Part shown: piece after piece, positions 48,318 through 57,430 of the stretch
Position numbering within the stretch: position 1 is the stretch's first letter
Layout: every line of letters begins with the position of its first letter
NCBI RefSeq assembly: GCF_900106585.1
Contig: NZ_FNWH01000005.1
Coordinates: 352,972-416,971 of the forward strand
DNA from: Acidaminococcus timonensis
GTDB lineage: Bacteria > Bacillota > Negativicutes > Acidaminococcales > Acidaminococcaceae
Reading direction: 5' to 3'
Length of the DNA stretch: 64,000 nucleotides
Made by a program: the position numbers and the translations under genes
Notes under the pieces: model-generated
Seen by the model: the letters and a program-made list of their open reading frames with translations, nothing else
Database searches by the model: none
What the model was told of the DNA's origin: nothing

Positions 48318-48887
48318 TCACCACTCCTTAACTGTATAGGTGATGGAGCCAGCCTCTACCTTGCGGCCGGTCCGGGTGTAGAGCATGCCTTCCCATCGTC
48401 CGTACTGGTAGCCCGCTCCGATGTAGGTCTTGTCGCCGGTTGTCATGGCCCCCACCTTGACCTTATGAGGCTTGCGCAGGTTGATTTTATAGACGTCCAC
48501 CTTTTGGCGGTTGGGGTCAGCCGTGACCACGGTGCGGTCCGTCTTTTCCCGGGCCGCTGCCGGGACGGAGGGCTTGTCCTCTTTAATCTCTTTGGCCACA
48601 GTCTCCGCTCCTGCCGTCAGATCCGGAGCCTGGACGTAGTAGGTCACCTGGGGCATGGGCTGGGTCTGCTGGATGTGGTAGATCTCCCTGGTCACTGCCC
48701 GGACGGAGTCATCTGACAGCTTGAGCTGGTCAGCCGTCTTGACCGGATCCGTTGTGTCTTGGTACGGCATCACCGTCGGCTGCTCTTTTTGGCGCTCTCG
48801 ATGGGCATAGATCAGCCCGGCCAGCAGACTGATTACGCAGAGAGCGATGACTGCCAGGATGATTTTCTTTTTTTGTTCGGGGTCCAT
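48318..48887 (-). CDS. Membrane-anchored phage protein
   Basis: Protein of 189 residues: N-terminal membrane anchor (residues about 8-27), a linker and an exported domain with YYVQAPDLTAGAETVAKEIK and a beta-rich C-terminal half (KINLRKPHKVKVGAMTTGD..GYQYGRWEGMLYTR). No family recognised with confidence; it may be an accessory ('moron') envelope protein or a spanin-like lysis factor. GAGGTG lies before the ATG. It forms a unit with the DUF7338 gene, separated from the lysis genes by a terminator. Confidence 0.65.
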   Translation of the reverse strand: MDPEQKKKIILAVIALCVISLLAGLIYAHRERQKEQPTVMPYQDTTDPVKTADQLKLSDDSVRAVTREIYHIQQTQPMPQVTYYVQAPDLTAGAETVAKEIKEDKPSVPAAAREKTDRTVVTADPNRQKVDVYKINLRKPHKVKVGAMTTGDKTYIGAGYQYGRWEGMLYTRTGRKVEAGSITYTVKEW

Positions 48888-48956
48888 AAAAATCACCTCT
48901 TATTTTGCGATTGGACAACTTTTATTTTGTTTTGCATATACTTTATTGCGTATATA

Positions 48957-49001
48957 GCAAAAACCCGCCACATCTCAATCTCGTTGATGTAGCGGGTTTT
49001 A
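48957..49001 (-). terminator. Terminator after the lysis cassette
   Basis: On the minus strand AAACCCGCTACATC / GATGTGGCGGGTTT is followed by TTGC. A near-palindrome TTGCATATAC / GTATATAGCAA (about 48931-48961) follows and may serve the next unit. Confidence 0.78.
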
Positions 49002-49021
49002 GTCCATATTTTAGGACAGTG

Positions 49022-49423
49022 TCACTCCACGACGGTCAGGGTGCAGCTGTTTCCTGCGTCGATGATCATCTGGCTGAGCTCCTCACCGTCTGCATTTTGC
49101 ATGCGCAGGCAGCCATAGGTGCCCTCCCACCCTTGGTACGGGGCAAATGGATCATCCAGATCACTGCCTCCCCCATGAATGTCTCTGCCCCTGGGATCAC
49201 CGGTGGTGATGTAAAAGGTGCCATAGCCGGGACCATAGGCCGTAGTGATCTCAGCGCTTACATCCGGATAGGTCCCGTCCGGCAGGGACTCCCGGGGCTC
49301 ACCCTGATCATTGTACCCGGCAAAAAAGTCGTCGTGACAGGGCCAGGACTTAATGACCTCATAGTCCTCGTCCATGGCGTAGATCTTCTGGCGGGATCGC
49401 TGAAATTGAATCTCCTTTAGCAT
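49022..49423 (-). CDS. L,D-transpeptidase-like enzyme in the lysis cassette
   Basis: Protein of 133 residues without a signal peptide. It ends in a YkuD-type active site: RDIHGGGSD (about residue 80) and GTYGCLRMQNADGEEL (about 101-116) with the nucleophilic Cys. YkuD enzymes cross-link or edit peptidoglycan; related folds in toxins cut it. Its position directly after the holin, overlapping it by 65 bases, suggests it acts as the endolysin. No amidase or lysozyme gene is seen nearby. The beginning MLKEIQFQRSRQKIYAMDED forms the N-terminal strands of the fold. Confidence 0.75.
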   Translation of the reverse strand: MLKEIQFQRSRQKIYAMDEDYEVIKSWPCHDDFFAGYNDQGEPRESLPDGTYPDVSAEITTAYGPGYGTFYITTGDPRGRDIHGGGSDLDDPFAPYQGWEGTYGCLRMQNADGEELSQMIIDAGNSCTLTVVE

Positions 49424-49727
49424 TATCTTTGCCTCCTTCTATGGCATCTGGGATGCCGTTATGATTTTTATCGACAAAGTTTGCCGCCACCATCAAGATG
49501 ACGGCTGCAAAGCCCTTGCTCCCCATGGAGTTGATAAAATCAATCAGCTTGGGCAGGTCGGGCTTGCCTGTTGTATACCACAAGTAAATCCAGCCGGTCA
49601 TGTAGAGCACCAGGCTGGACAGTAAAAAAAGCATATAGACAATGACAAGGCCCATGGGCAGGCCCTTGATGCGGACCTTACCGGCCTGGGCGATAAAACT
49701 TAAAATCGGCTTAAAAAAGTTAGCCAT
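49359..49727 (-). CDS. Holin-like membrane protein
   Basis: Protein of 122 residues with two or three hydrophobic segments (residues about 25-50 and 68-85) and a C-terminal tail with a calcium-site-like loop VDKNHNGIPDAIEGG. Size, topology and place in the cassette fit a class II holin. Its end overlaps the L,D-transpeptidase-like gene by 65 bases, and its start overlaps the preceding gene by 8 bases. A holin would form the pores that start lysis. Confidence 0.7.
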   Translation of the reverse strand: MANFFKPILSFIAQAGKVRIKGLPMGLVIVYMLFLLSSLVLYMTGWIYLWYTTGKPDLPKLIDFINSMGSKGFAAVILMVAANFVDKNHNGIPDAIEGGKDNAKGDSISAIPPEDLRHGRGL

Positions 49728-49980
49728 GACCCACCCGCTCCTCGATGCTGTCGATCCGGTGGGTATTGCTCTTGCTCCGATCCTCCACGGACTGGAGGCG
49801 GACCTCCATCTGCTCCCGGTGGGCCTTTTCTTCGGCTAGCGTCGCATCCAGCTTGTCGAGGCTCCTCGTCACCCGGTCGAGGACAACCTGCAGAGGTGCC
49901 ACCGTAGACCGGACCATGTAGAGGATTGCTCCGCCGATGAGCCCCAGGATGGCGGCTGCGTCTCCTAGCGATACATCCAT
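49720..49980 (-). CDS. XhlA-like membrane/coiled-coil protein
   Basis: Protein of 86 residues: a membrane segment (AAAILGLIGGAILYMV, residues about 8-23) followed by a coiled coil (LDRVTRSLDKLDATLAEEKAHREQMEVRL). This layout is typical of phage proteins near holins, such as haemolysin XhlA. It may help the holin. GGGAGG lies before the ATG. First gene of the lysis cassette. Confidence 0.65.
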   Translation of the reverse strand: MDVSLGDAAAILGLIGGAILYMVRSTVAPLQVVLDRVTRSLDKLDATLAEEKAHREQMEVRLQSVEDRSKSNTHRIDSIEERVGHG

Positions 49981-50040
49981 ACTCTTGCCTCCCTTGCTAT
50001 CATCTCCAGTAGTAATACATATCTAGGAGGTTGATTTTTT

Positions 50041-50193
50041 ATGCGTTTACCAAATGGATTTGGCTCTGTATACAAGCTCCAGGGGCACAGACGGCGCCCG
50101 TGGGTAGTTAAAAAGACGATAGAGGGCCGTCAAAAAGCCCTGGGGTATTTTGAGACACATGATGCGGCCCTCACTTTTTTTTGCTCAAGGTAA
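50041..50193 (+). CDS. Integrase Arm-type DNA-binding domain fragment
   Basis: Short plus-strand gene of 50 residues starting MRLPNGFGSVYKLQGHRRRP and ending LGYFETHDAALTFFCSR. This is the N-terminal arm-binding (AP2-like) domain of tyrosine integrases; full-length versions run on for over 300 residues. It has an AGGAGG 10 bases before the ATG. No core-binding or catalytic part follows. It is either a broken integrase gene or a stand-alone DNA-binding protein. Its direction is opposite to all phage genes around it. Confidence 0.65.
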   Translation: MRLPNGFGSVYKLQGHRRRPWVVKKTIEGRQKALGYFETHDAALTFFCSR

Positions 50194-50321
50194 TCCGTTG
50201 TAATCTGAATTCGAATTGTCCTGGTTCTAACCATGTGACCATGGGATGGTGTTTCGTTGATGGTCAACTAAACCAGTGACAGAGTGTTCCCTGTCATGGT
50301 TCCATCGGTAAATTCGCTCAT
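50194..50321 (-). pseudogene. Tail fibre remnant
   Basis: GGAG precedes an ATG at 50321 that opens a 17-codon frame (MSEFTDGTMTGNTLSLV, stop TAG at 50268-50270). Behind the stop the same frame reads LTINETPSHGH, the collar signature of phage tail fibres (LxxxxMPxHxH), before running into other sequence. It looks like a leftover of a former tail fibre end. Confidence 0.5.
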
Positions 50322-50331
50322 AGTCTCTCCT

Positions 50332-51771
50332 TTATGCATAGCAAATAAATGCACGCACGGTATAAGTTAACGGGGTTACGGTAGTTGATTTGCCATAGAT
50401 GGCGGAGGAACGGGAAGCGTTAAGGGATATCGTAAGGGCATTATTAGTATCACCATTTTCATAGGGGCCATTGTTCGTTGCATAAGCATCAAGGCTAAAA
50501 GCTCCTTGGGCTCCGGCTTGGTCAGCGTATGTGTAAATCCTCTGGAATTTCCCTGTGATGTTCGGCAACCCCGCTTCCACCATCTGCCCCGGTGTGGCGT
50601 CAGCTCTCAGATACCGCCCGTTAAGGTTCGGTAGCGTCGTGGTCCCCAGATAATCCACCAGCCGTTTATACTTGTCCCCGTCAATCGTCTGCCCGTCCAA
50701 CGGCAGGAGGTATTCATGCTCCCCTGTTTTTGTCAGCGGTTTATAGATAATATCGCCTATACTGTGTTTGCTCAGTGTATCGTTGATATAAAACGTTACA
50801 GTTCCGTCAGCTATTACCCCACCCATGTTACTTTTAACGGTCGTCCAGTCCGGCTCTGTGCTACCCGTCGTCCCTGCTTGAGTCACGACGATTACACAGC
50901 CCGGTGGAAGGCTTGGAGAGGTCAGTACGTCGCCAACCTTGTAAGCCGTGTTGCGCTTAATCTGGTACGGGACGCCTGCTTCCTGCTTCGTGGCGTAGGT
51001 GCTTTCCGCTTCCGTGCTGTTCAGCTTTTTGGCCAGCTCTGCCGTCATGGTGGCCGCAAAGTTGGAGTCGTTGCCCAGAGCCTTTGCCAGCTCGTTCAAA
51101 GTGTTTAATTGGTCGGGGGCACCGTTGACCAATGCAGAAATAGACTTGGCAACAAATTCCGTGTTGGCAATGGCTTTACTGCTGTTGCCAGCGTTCGCTG
51201 TGGGGACGGAAGACTCCTCATACACAGTTAAAGCTTTTGTAGTAATACCGTTTGCCATGTAAAGCCTTACGTCATCTAGTCCAGCATCCGTGATGCGTTG
51301 TGCAATAGTCGTTACTCCCTGCTCATCTATTACTTGTGGTTTATTCTTAATAAACGCCTTGCTCGTGCTGTCCGTCACGTTCCAGTCGGCCTGCTGTTCC
51401 CTTGCACTATTGGCCGCATCGTTTGCACTGGCTTTAGCCGCATCCCTAGCGGCAATGGCTTCGTCAGCAATCTTCCGGGCGTTGTCAGTTTCGATGTACT
51501 TCTGCCCGTCCCAGAGATACCATTTGCCCGTATCCTCTGCGATGTACATGGCGGATAAATCCCCTGTAGCGGGGAGTGCGTCCTTGTTGGCTACGTATAC
51601 CCTGCCCCCGTTGATGGCATCGTGGAGTGCCTCCAGGTCGTTGGCTACGTAGTCAATCCAGCCAGTGCCCTCAGCGTTGGCTAATGGCGTTTTCTTGCCG
51701 AAAGCACCGTCCTGGATGATGCTGTCGTTTGCATCCCTCAGCTCGGGGTGCTGATATGCTTGTCGTTTCAT
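50332..51771 (-). CDS. Phage tail fibre protein
   Basis: Protein of 479 residues. The start (MKRQAYQHPELRDANDSIIQDGAFGKKTPLAN) attaches to the tail; a coiled segment (residues about 95-125, AIAARDAAKASANDAANSAREQ) and a repeat SKAIANTEFVAKSI..ALVNGAPDQLNTLNELAKAL typical of fibre shafts follow; the end STTVTPLTYTVRAFICYA is a common fibre tip. It recognises the host surface. It follows the tail tip gene by 9 bases. Confidence 0.88.
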   Translation of the reverse strand: MKRQAYQHPELRDANDSIIQDGAFGKKTPLANAEGTGWIDYVANDLEALHDAINGGRVYVANKDALPATGDLSAMYIAEDTGKWYLWDGQKYIETDNARKIADEAIAARDAAKASANDAANSAREQQADWNVTDSTSKAFIKNKPQVIDEQGVTTIAQRITDAGLDDVRLYMANGITTKALTVYEESSVPTANAGNSSKAIANTEFVAKSISALVNGAPDQLNTLNELAKALGNDSNFAATMTAELAKKLNSTEAESTYATKQEAGVPYQIKRNTAYKVGDVLTSPSLPPGCVIVVTQAGTTGSTEPDWTTVKSNMGGVIADGTVTFYINDTLSKHSIGDIIYKPLTKTGEHEYLLPLDGQTIDGDKYKRLVDYLGTTTLPNLNGRYLRADATPGQMVEAGLPNITGKFQRIYTYADQAGAQGAFSLDAYATNNGPYENGDTNNALTISLNASRSSAIYGKSTTVTPLTYTVRAFICYA

Positions 51772-51780
51772 GCGTCCTCC

Positions 51781-54700
51781 TTAACTTACCGAATAGTTTT
51801 GAGTTGACTGGTCAACTGCCAAAAACAGGGCCGTCCCGTCACTGTCGATGACCTGTGTAGAGTCGTTACCCTGCATTGTGCCCTCGATGCTCTGCAGGGT
51901 ACATTTGCCATCCCCCACATCTCCTGCGTCGTTGCTCTTCCCCATGTGGTTAGCCCGTGGGCGCCACTGGATATTTACCGTAATGGCGCTGACCGAAGGA
52001 ATCTGAAATTGGGAGGTCTGGACGCTCTGCCCGTTCCAGTAGTCGAAATAGCCGCCGTCCGTGCCGCCCACATCTTCGGACAGCACGGTCTTGCCCGCCG
52101 CCGTTACCGTGACACGGGTAAAGGGGGCGTCGTTCTTGCTGCTTTTCCCGATTCCAATGCCAGTACCTTTAGCGTGCCAAATCCCGCTGAAATACAGGTT
52201 CAGTTTAATGAGTCTTGCACGGCTGTCCACGCTGATGTTCTTTGTCCATGAAAACGTCTGGCGGATTGAGCCATCAGTATACCCTCTCGCCCCGGAAAAA
52301 GAGCCTAAATCCGTGTTTACGCTCTGCCAGTAGCTTGTATTATCTATCCCGGAGTAGCACATAACCCGAAATCCGTTTGGGCTTACGTCGGTTGCCCGGC
52401 AGTGGATACGGATAATGGCCCCGCTTTTGTTGTTGTCCGCTGTGGTTACAGACAGCGGAGTTATAAGAACCTTCGGGGCGGTAGGCCATGCAACGGGGAA
52501 TTTAACATACTGGTTATGTTTTGCCGTGCCGATAATCATGCGGCGGACACTGTTGTAGGCGTTTCCGTCGCTGTCGAAAAACGTCATACCCTTTCCGTCA
52601 AACATGATGGATTCACCGTTGCTCTGCTTAACCCGCATCCCGTCCTCATTAAGGAATACGTTTCCGCCGGTAATGGCCAGTGCCCCTTCCAGGGAAATGT
52701 TGGCTGCCTGCAGCATCTTGCTCGTAACGATGTTGTCGTCAAAGTAAGTCTCGCCGGTGATGTGGACCTTGGAGCCGTCGATGAGGATGCTCTCCGGGCT
52801 GACGTTGATTTGGTTGATGACATCCCCCTCCTTGACCCGGAGGTTGATGGCGTCGTTGAGCTGAGTCAGGGCAGAGTAGTTTTTATAGCCATCCTCAGCG
52901 TTGAGGTTGTCCACCACGACGCTAACCTTGTTTTCGGCGTCCACGCCCTTCTTCAGCTGGTCCTTGATGGCTGCATTGACCTTGTCCAGGCTGATGGCCT
53001 CGTTTTTAATCATTGACTCGTCAATCTCGACTTTAACCGTCACCAGGGCCTCGTCCGATTTATCGCCCTCGCCAAAGAGGTCATAGTAGGCAAGCCGCAC
53101 CGTATAGACACCGGCTCCACAGGTGCAGGAGTAGACGTTGTTGGGCGTCCGGATGACGTCCTGGCTGTCGATGTAGATGGCCATGCCAATGCAGCCATTG
53201 GGGATGGCTTTGGCCATGATTCCAAAGCCTCCGATGGTCGCTGTCAGCTTGGGGACCGCCGGAGTCGGCGGCAGAGCCTTGCTGTACTTGAGTGTCGCCG
53301 GGTCGGAGTACTTGCCCAGGGCGTTGCAGGCAAAGAGGTACAGAGTACCTGTCCGGGAGGTCAGCGTCAGTGATGCCTTGAGGCCATTGGTCCGTGCCAG
53401 CAGGCTGGCTCCCTCGATTCCCGGGTGGTTGTCCAGGCGTATCTCATAAAAGCTGATGTCGGTGTTGGTGACCTCTTTCCAGGTGGCCACGGCCGCCGCT
53501 CCAAAGTCGACGGTAAAGCCGTACGGCGTATTAGGGATGTAGGTCTTGAGAGCCACCACGATGTCCTTGCTGGGTGCCAGATCCGGGCTGGTGGAGGCTC
53601 CCCACTCGTCCACAGTGGTCACGCAGATCCGGTAGGTATCGCCCACTACAGCCTGGGGGATGACCACCTGGTCCTTGCCGCTGCCGCCAAAAATCCACTC
53701 GCCGCTAAAGCCCATGCTGTCAACGCTGACTCCCTCGGTGGCAGACAGGTTGTCTACTTGCCCATGGTCCGTTTTATACCAGACACGGCCCTCCAGGTAG
53801 GAGTCCAGGGCCGGAGGAGTCCACTTGACTACGATGTCATAGCGGCTGACCCCGTCGGCCTGCTGACGATAGCGGTTATAGCAGCTGATGCCCGTCACGG
53901 GCGGGATGTAGTAGGGCTGGATGGTGTACTGATAGGCCTTGACCTTGCTCAGATCCTGATTTCCGGCGCCGAAGATGTTGTAGGAGACAAATTTGAGCCA
54001 GATCTTTTTACCGATGTCAGCCTTGGTAAAGGGAGCCTTGAGCAGCGTGGAGTCCATACGGGCAAACTGCACTCCGGCCTTATGGGCGGCGGCAGTGGTA
54101 AAGTACTGCCCACGGATGCAGCCGGACAGCTGCCAATGGCCATTACTCAGCAAGGTGGCTGTCTGATAGCTAAAGCACTCCCCGTCTACCCAGCAGAGGG
54201 TGTTGCCCCGCTCTGCATCCTGGGCAGTGCCTGACAAAAAGTCACCGTTACTGGAGACCTCCAGGGTGGTGGCATCTTTGGTGACGTTGGTGGCCAGGGT
54301 GCCGATCCGGGCTGTGTTGGTGATCATACCGATAGAGCGGTAGGTGGTCCCGTCGTCGGAGGCATAGACCTCGCAGCCGCCCCAGAGGTCACCCTTGCCT
54401 TTTGCCCCGATCCACAGTTCCAGTCCGTTGGTGGTCAGATCCGCCGGGGGCTGGATCAGCACGGGGGTATCCGTGTCGGGAGCGGTCACATTATAGTCGA
54501 CGTAGGGCCGGTCCTGACTGTGCACGTCGTACTGGGGAGCCGTCACGTCCATAGGCGGCACGCTGACTGCCGTAAATGTCAGCACCCCGTTGGTGCCCTC
54601 GGTTACAGAGCTGATCCGCACTACCTGCTTGTCCAGGCCGATGGATGGATCCGTGAGTGTGACCAAATCGCCAACCTCTAACCGGCAAAAGGACCAGTCC

Positions 54701-55791
54701 AGCTTAAAGGTATACTGATTTCGGCCATAGATGGCCTTCCGGGCCAGCGCCTCTGCCAGCTTCACGGCCCGCTCCTTGGTGTAAAACCAATGGGCCTTAG
54801 TCGTGCTGGCCTGCCGGACGCCATGCTCTGCGATGTCCTTAGAGAGTGCGTAGGATACGGTCTCCTTGTCGTAGCTGTTTTTGCGGGAGATAAACTCCAC
54901 GGGGTACTGATTGTAGACCTCGCTGCTATCCTTGCGGCTATAGGTCACCAGGGCGGCGCCACTCTGGGGGAGCATGTCGTCCGGAGTCAGTGCATAGCGG
55001 ATGGTGGTATCCGGCTTCCAGCCGCCGTGTGCCTGGTCGTCCAGGACCACGATTTTGTAGTGGTCGTTGCTCCAAAACATATAGGCATTGGTGATGTTGA
55101 TGATTTCGTTGATGATTTCCCGGGTCTCCCTGGCGCTGGTGTCGTCCATGGGGCTGGAGATCAGCAGGTCGTTTTCTCGGCAGTAGGTGCGATAGTTGTC
55201 CAGTCCATCAATGGCCACACCGGAGAGGCCCGTCTTGTCCAGGATGTACCTGATCACATCGGCGGGGTTGGCGTCGGTGTAGTCTCCGGTGCTGAGCAGC
55301 TTGCCCTTGATCTCAAAGTTGTAGGTGGGAAAAGTGGCATTATCGCCCAGATCTACCACCCCGGCCATATAGGCCAGACCCTTATAAGGCAGGGCCTTGT
55401 CCGGGTGTTTCCCCTGGACATAAGCCCAGGGCTGCTGCGTGTCCGTGCCGGTCCAGCAGGTCAGGCCGATGTTGTCATTTGGGTAGTCGTAGACCGACTT
55501 GCCAACCCACACCTTGCCGATGCCGTTGATGGGTCCTTCGCACAGGCCCAGGATGGTGGCCACTGTGTAGGTGTAGGTGATGGTCACGGTCTTTTTCCGG
55601 CCGCCCTTCCCCGCCTTATGGCTCTCCCGATGCTCATGAGCCGTAAAGTCATCGTAGTAGATGACGTTGCCAGACCTACGTGTGGTGCCAAAGACCTCAG
55701 GGACAGCACTGCCGTACTCGGCCGTAGTCACAGTAAAGTTGGAGATCTTGTCGGCCCGGTTGTATGTGGTATGCGATTTAAATATCCCCAT
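51781..55791 (-). CDS. Phage tail tip/host specificity protein (gpJ-like)
   Basis: Large protein of 1336 residues. The start (FTVTTAEYGSAVPEVFGTTRRSGNVIYYDDF) and residues up to about 420 (phage tail tip, LEVGDLVTLTDPSIGLDKQVV) match gpJ-type tip proteins; fibronectin-like modules (about 600-900) and a C-terminal part with DUF1983-like coil (IKDQLKKGVDAENKVSVV) follow. It forms the tail tip that contacts the cell. It overlaps the NlpC/P60 gene by 14 bases. Confidence 0.9.
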   Translation of the reverse strand: MGIFKSHTTYNRADKISNFTVTTAEYGSAVPEVFGTTRRSGNVIYYDDFTAHEHRESHKAGKGGRKKTVTITYTYTVATILGLCEGPINGIGKVWVGKSVYDYPNDNIGLTCWTGTDTQQPWAYVQGKHPDKALPYKGLAYMAGVVDLGDNATFPTYNFEIKGKLLSTGDYTDANPADVIRYILDKTGLSGVAIDGLDNYRTYCRENDLLISSPMDDTSARETREIINEIINITNAYMFWSNDHYKIVVLDDQAHGGWKPDTTIRYALTPDDMLPQSGAALVTYSRKDSSEVYNQYPVEFISRKNSYDKETVSYALSKDIAEHGVRQASTTKAHWFYTKERAVKLAEALARKAIYGRNQYTFKLDWSFCRLEVGDLVTLTDPSIGLDKQVVRISSVTEGTNGVLTFTAVSVPPMDVTAPQYDVHSQDRPYVDYNVTAPDTDTPVLIQPPADLTTNGLELWIGAKGKGDLWGGCEVYASDDGTTYRSIGMITNTARIGTLATNVTKDATTLEVSSNGDFLSGTAQDAERGNTLCWVDGECFSYQTATLLSNGHWQLSGCIRGQYFTTAAAHKAGVQFARMDSTLLKAPFTKADIGKKIWLKFVSYNIFGAGNQDLSKVKAYQYTIQPYYIPPVTGISCYNRYRQQADGVSRYDIVVKWTPPALDSYLEGRVWYKTDHGQVDNLSATEGVSVDSMGFSGEWIFGGSGKDQVVIPQAVVGDTYRICVTTVDEWGASTSPDLAPSKDIVVALKTYIPNTPYGFTVDFGAAAVATWKEVTNTDISFYEIRLDNHPGIEGASLLARTNGLKASLTLTSRTGTLYLFACNALGKYSDPATLKYSKALPPTPAVPKLTATIGGFGIMAKAIPNGCIGMAIYIDSQDVIRTPNNVYSCTCGAGVYTVRLAYYDLFGEGDKSDEALVTVKVEIDESMIKNEAISLDKVNAAIKDQLKKGVDAENKVSVVVDNLNAEDGYKNYSALTQLNDAINLRVKEGDVINQINVSPESILIDGSKVHITGETYFDDNIVTSKMLQAANISLEGALAITGGNVFLNEDGMRVKQSNGESIMFDGKGMTFFDSDGNAYNSVRRMIIGTAKHNQYVKFPVAWPTAPKVLITPLSVTTADNNKSGAIIRIHCRATDVSPNGFRVMCYSGIDNTSYWQSVNTDLGSFSGARGYTDGSIRQTFSWTKNISVDSRARLIKLNLYFSGIWHAKGTGIGIGKSSKNDAPFTRVTVTAAGKTVLSEDVGGTDGGYFDYWNGQSVQTSQFQIPSVSAITVNIQWRPRANHMGKSNDAGDVGDGKCTLQSIEGTMQGNDSTQVIDSDGTALFLAVDQSTQNYSVS

Positions 55792-56254
55792 GCGCTGTCA
55801 CCTCCTTGTATTTGTCCGGATTAAACCGGTAGATCGCTCTCAACCGGCTGTGGCCATGGGCATCCACAAACATGACCTCATTCAGATCAGACAGGATGAC
55901 GCCTTTGTCGATGACTGCATGACAAATCTGGCCGTTGCCGATGTAGACGCCGCCATGGCTGATGCACCGGCCAAATTGATAGAGCAGGAAGTCACCAGGC
56001 TCCATGGTCTCCACCTTGTCGCAGTAGGTCTGCACATAGTGTAAAAACCACTCGTCGGAGTGATGCAAGTGCCACTCATTGCTGTAGGGTTTGATGGGGA
56101 TGGAGCCCCTGGCTACTGCTCCGGAGTCCTCCAGGCTGGCGATGAGTAGCATGCCACAGTCCACGCCCCTGCCCTTGACTCGGGCCATGTTGATATGGGG
56201 AGTCCCCAGCCAGGCAAGGGATGCCTGGGCAATCTTGTCACCGATCGTGCTCAT
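55778..56254 (-). CDS. NlpC/P60 family tail peptidase
   Basis: Protein of 158 residues with the NlpC/P60 active site: Cys in RGVDCGMLLIASL (about residue 33) and His in CISHGGVYIGNGQ (about 100), with VETMEPGDFLLYQ between. Equivalent to lambda gpK: a tail-tip peptidoglycan peptidase used during assembly or DNA entry. Its start overlaps the DUF2163 stop by four bases. Confidence 0.9.
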   Translation of the reverse strand: MSTIGDKIAQASLAWLGTPHINMARVKGRGVDCGMLLIASLEDSGAVARGSIPIKPYSNEWHLHHSDEWFLHYVQTYCDKVETMEPGDFLLYQFGRCISHGGVYIGNGQICHAVIDKGVILSDLNEVMFVDAHGHSRLRAIYRFNPDKYKEVTAHGDI

Positions 56255-56835
56255 AGCAGTACCTCCTTTTGAGGGACAAAGGGAGCGATCAGACAGGTCT
56301 CCTCGCTTGTCTGGCTCGAGATGATGTTGGAGTCACTGTTGAGGGTGTAGGTGCCCTGGGGGTAGTACTTGCGCAGCGGAAACTGCATGTTGAGCCCCTG
56401 GGTCTTGCTCTTGACCGTCAGCTCCACCTTGATGCCACCGGCCTGCTTGACCTCCACCTGCCCGCCAAAGAGGGCGATGGCCCCCACAACGGTCTGGCCG
56501 TTAAAAAAGCAGCGGCTCAGATAGAGCTTTGCCTGGTCAAGAGTGCCATCGTGGGCGGCTTTTAAAAAGGCTTTGCTCTCCAGGCTGTCGTTTTTGTCGC
56601 AATAGACAGTAACCGTCATGGAGTCCACGCTAATGCTCGGGTTGGTTTTGATCTGCTGCCTGCTAAGCAGCAGGGCATTGTGCCTATAAACATTGCCGTT
56701 GTAGGTGATGTCCTGATCTGTGTCGCAGTACCTGTAGGTGTTTCCGGAGTCCAGGACAAGATCATACAGGTCGCAGCTGGTGAGGCTCTTTACTGTGCTC
56801 AGATAGGACGCCAGGTCCTTAGATACGTCTTTCAT
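56251..56835 (-). CDS. DUF2163 phage tail protein
   Basis: Protein of 194 residues that matches the DUF2163/BR0599 tail proteins: CDLYDLVLDSGNTYRYCDTDQDITYNGNVY near the start and QVEVKQAGGIKVELTVKSKTQGLN near residue 140. It belongs to the baseplate/tail-tip hub set of siphophages and gene transfer agents. It lies between the DUF2460 gene and the NlpC gene, as usual. Confidence 0.88.
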   Translation of the reverse strand: MKDVSKDLASYLSTVKSLTSCDLYDLVLDSGNTYRYCDTDQDITYNGNVYRHNALLLSRQQIKTNPSISVDSMTVTVYCDKNDSLESKAFLKAAHDGTLDQAKLYLSRCFFNGQTVVGAIALFGGQVEVKQAGGIKVELTVKSKTQGLNMQFPLRKYYPQGTYTLNSDSNIISSQTSEETCLIAPFVPQKEVLL

Positions 56836-56846
56836 GGCTGGTCACC

Positions 56847-57416
56847 TCACCTTACTGTGACCAGCTTGAAGCTGCTGGTCCGATTGATGTTGTCATACTC
56901 GTGCTCGATCTCAATGCCGTCTCCGGAGAGATACACCTGCCAGTAGTAGCGGTAGTCAGCCTTGACTACCGCTGAGGCGGACGGCGGGGTACTGAATTTA
57001 ATCAGACCTCCGGCCGTCAGACTGTACTTGTTGCTGGCCTGCTTGACGTTATCCACATATACACTCAGGTTATCCACATAGCTGACCGGCTCCACATAAT
57101 CGCCCATCTGCATCAAAGGCTGGTACAGTCCGCTGCTGACCATGGGGAGCTGCAGGCCTTTGACCTGGTAGTCCTCAGCATCCAGCCAGTAAAAGGGTGT
57201 CAGGGCTCCCTTGAGTTTTGCTACAAAGCCGTGGAGGGCTCTAGCCTCCTCATCAGTCAAGTAGTTGACTTTGACTTTGATGGTCCACTCCGGGTATAGC
57301 TGATTAGTCAGGGCCCGGCGCATGCCGGACCCTGCTGTTTGTACCTGTGTACTCCATTTTTGACTTTTGCTGGACTCGTAAGCGATTTTACAAGTCGGAA
57401 AAAACAGTCTGCTCAT
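56847..57416 (-). CDS. DUF2460-type distal tail protein
   Basis: Protein of 189 residues similar to DUF2460 tail proteins: SQKWSTQVQTAGSGMRRALTNQLYPEWTIKV, then TPFYWLDAEDYQVKGLQL near residue 95. It probably forms the distal tail ring. It follows the tape measure gene by 14 bases. Confidence 0.85.
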   Translation of the reverse strand: MSRLFFPTCKIAYESSKSQKWSTQVQTAGSGMRRALTNQLYPEWTIKVKVNYLTDEEARALHGFVAKLKGALTPFYWLDAEDYQVKGLQLPMVSSGLYQPLMQMGDYVEPVSYVDNLSVYVDNVKQASNKYSLTAGGLIKFSTPPSASAVVKADYRYYWQVYLSGDGIEIEHEYDNINRTSSFKLVTVR

Positions 57417-57430
57417 AGTCCTCTATCACC

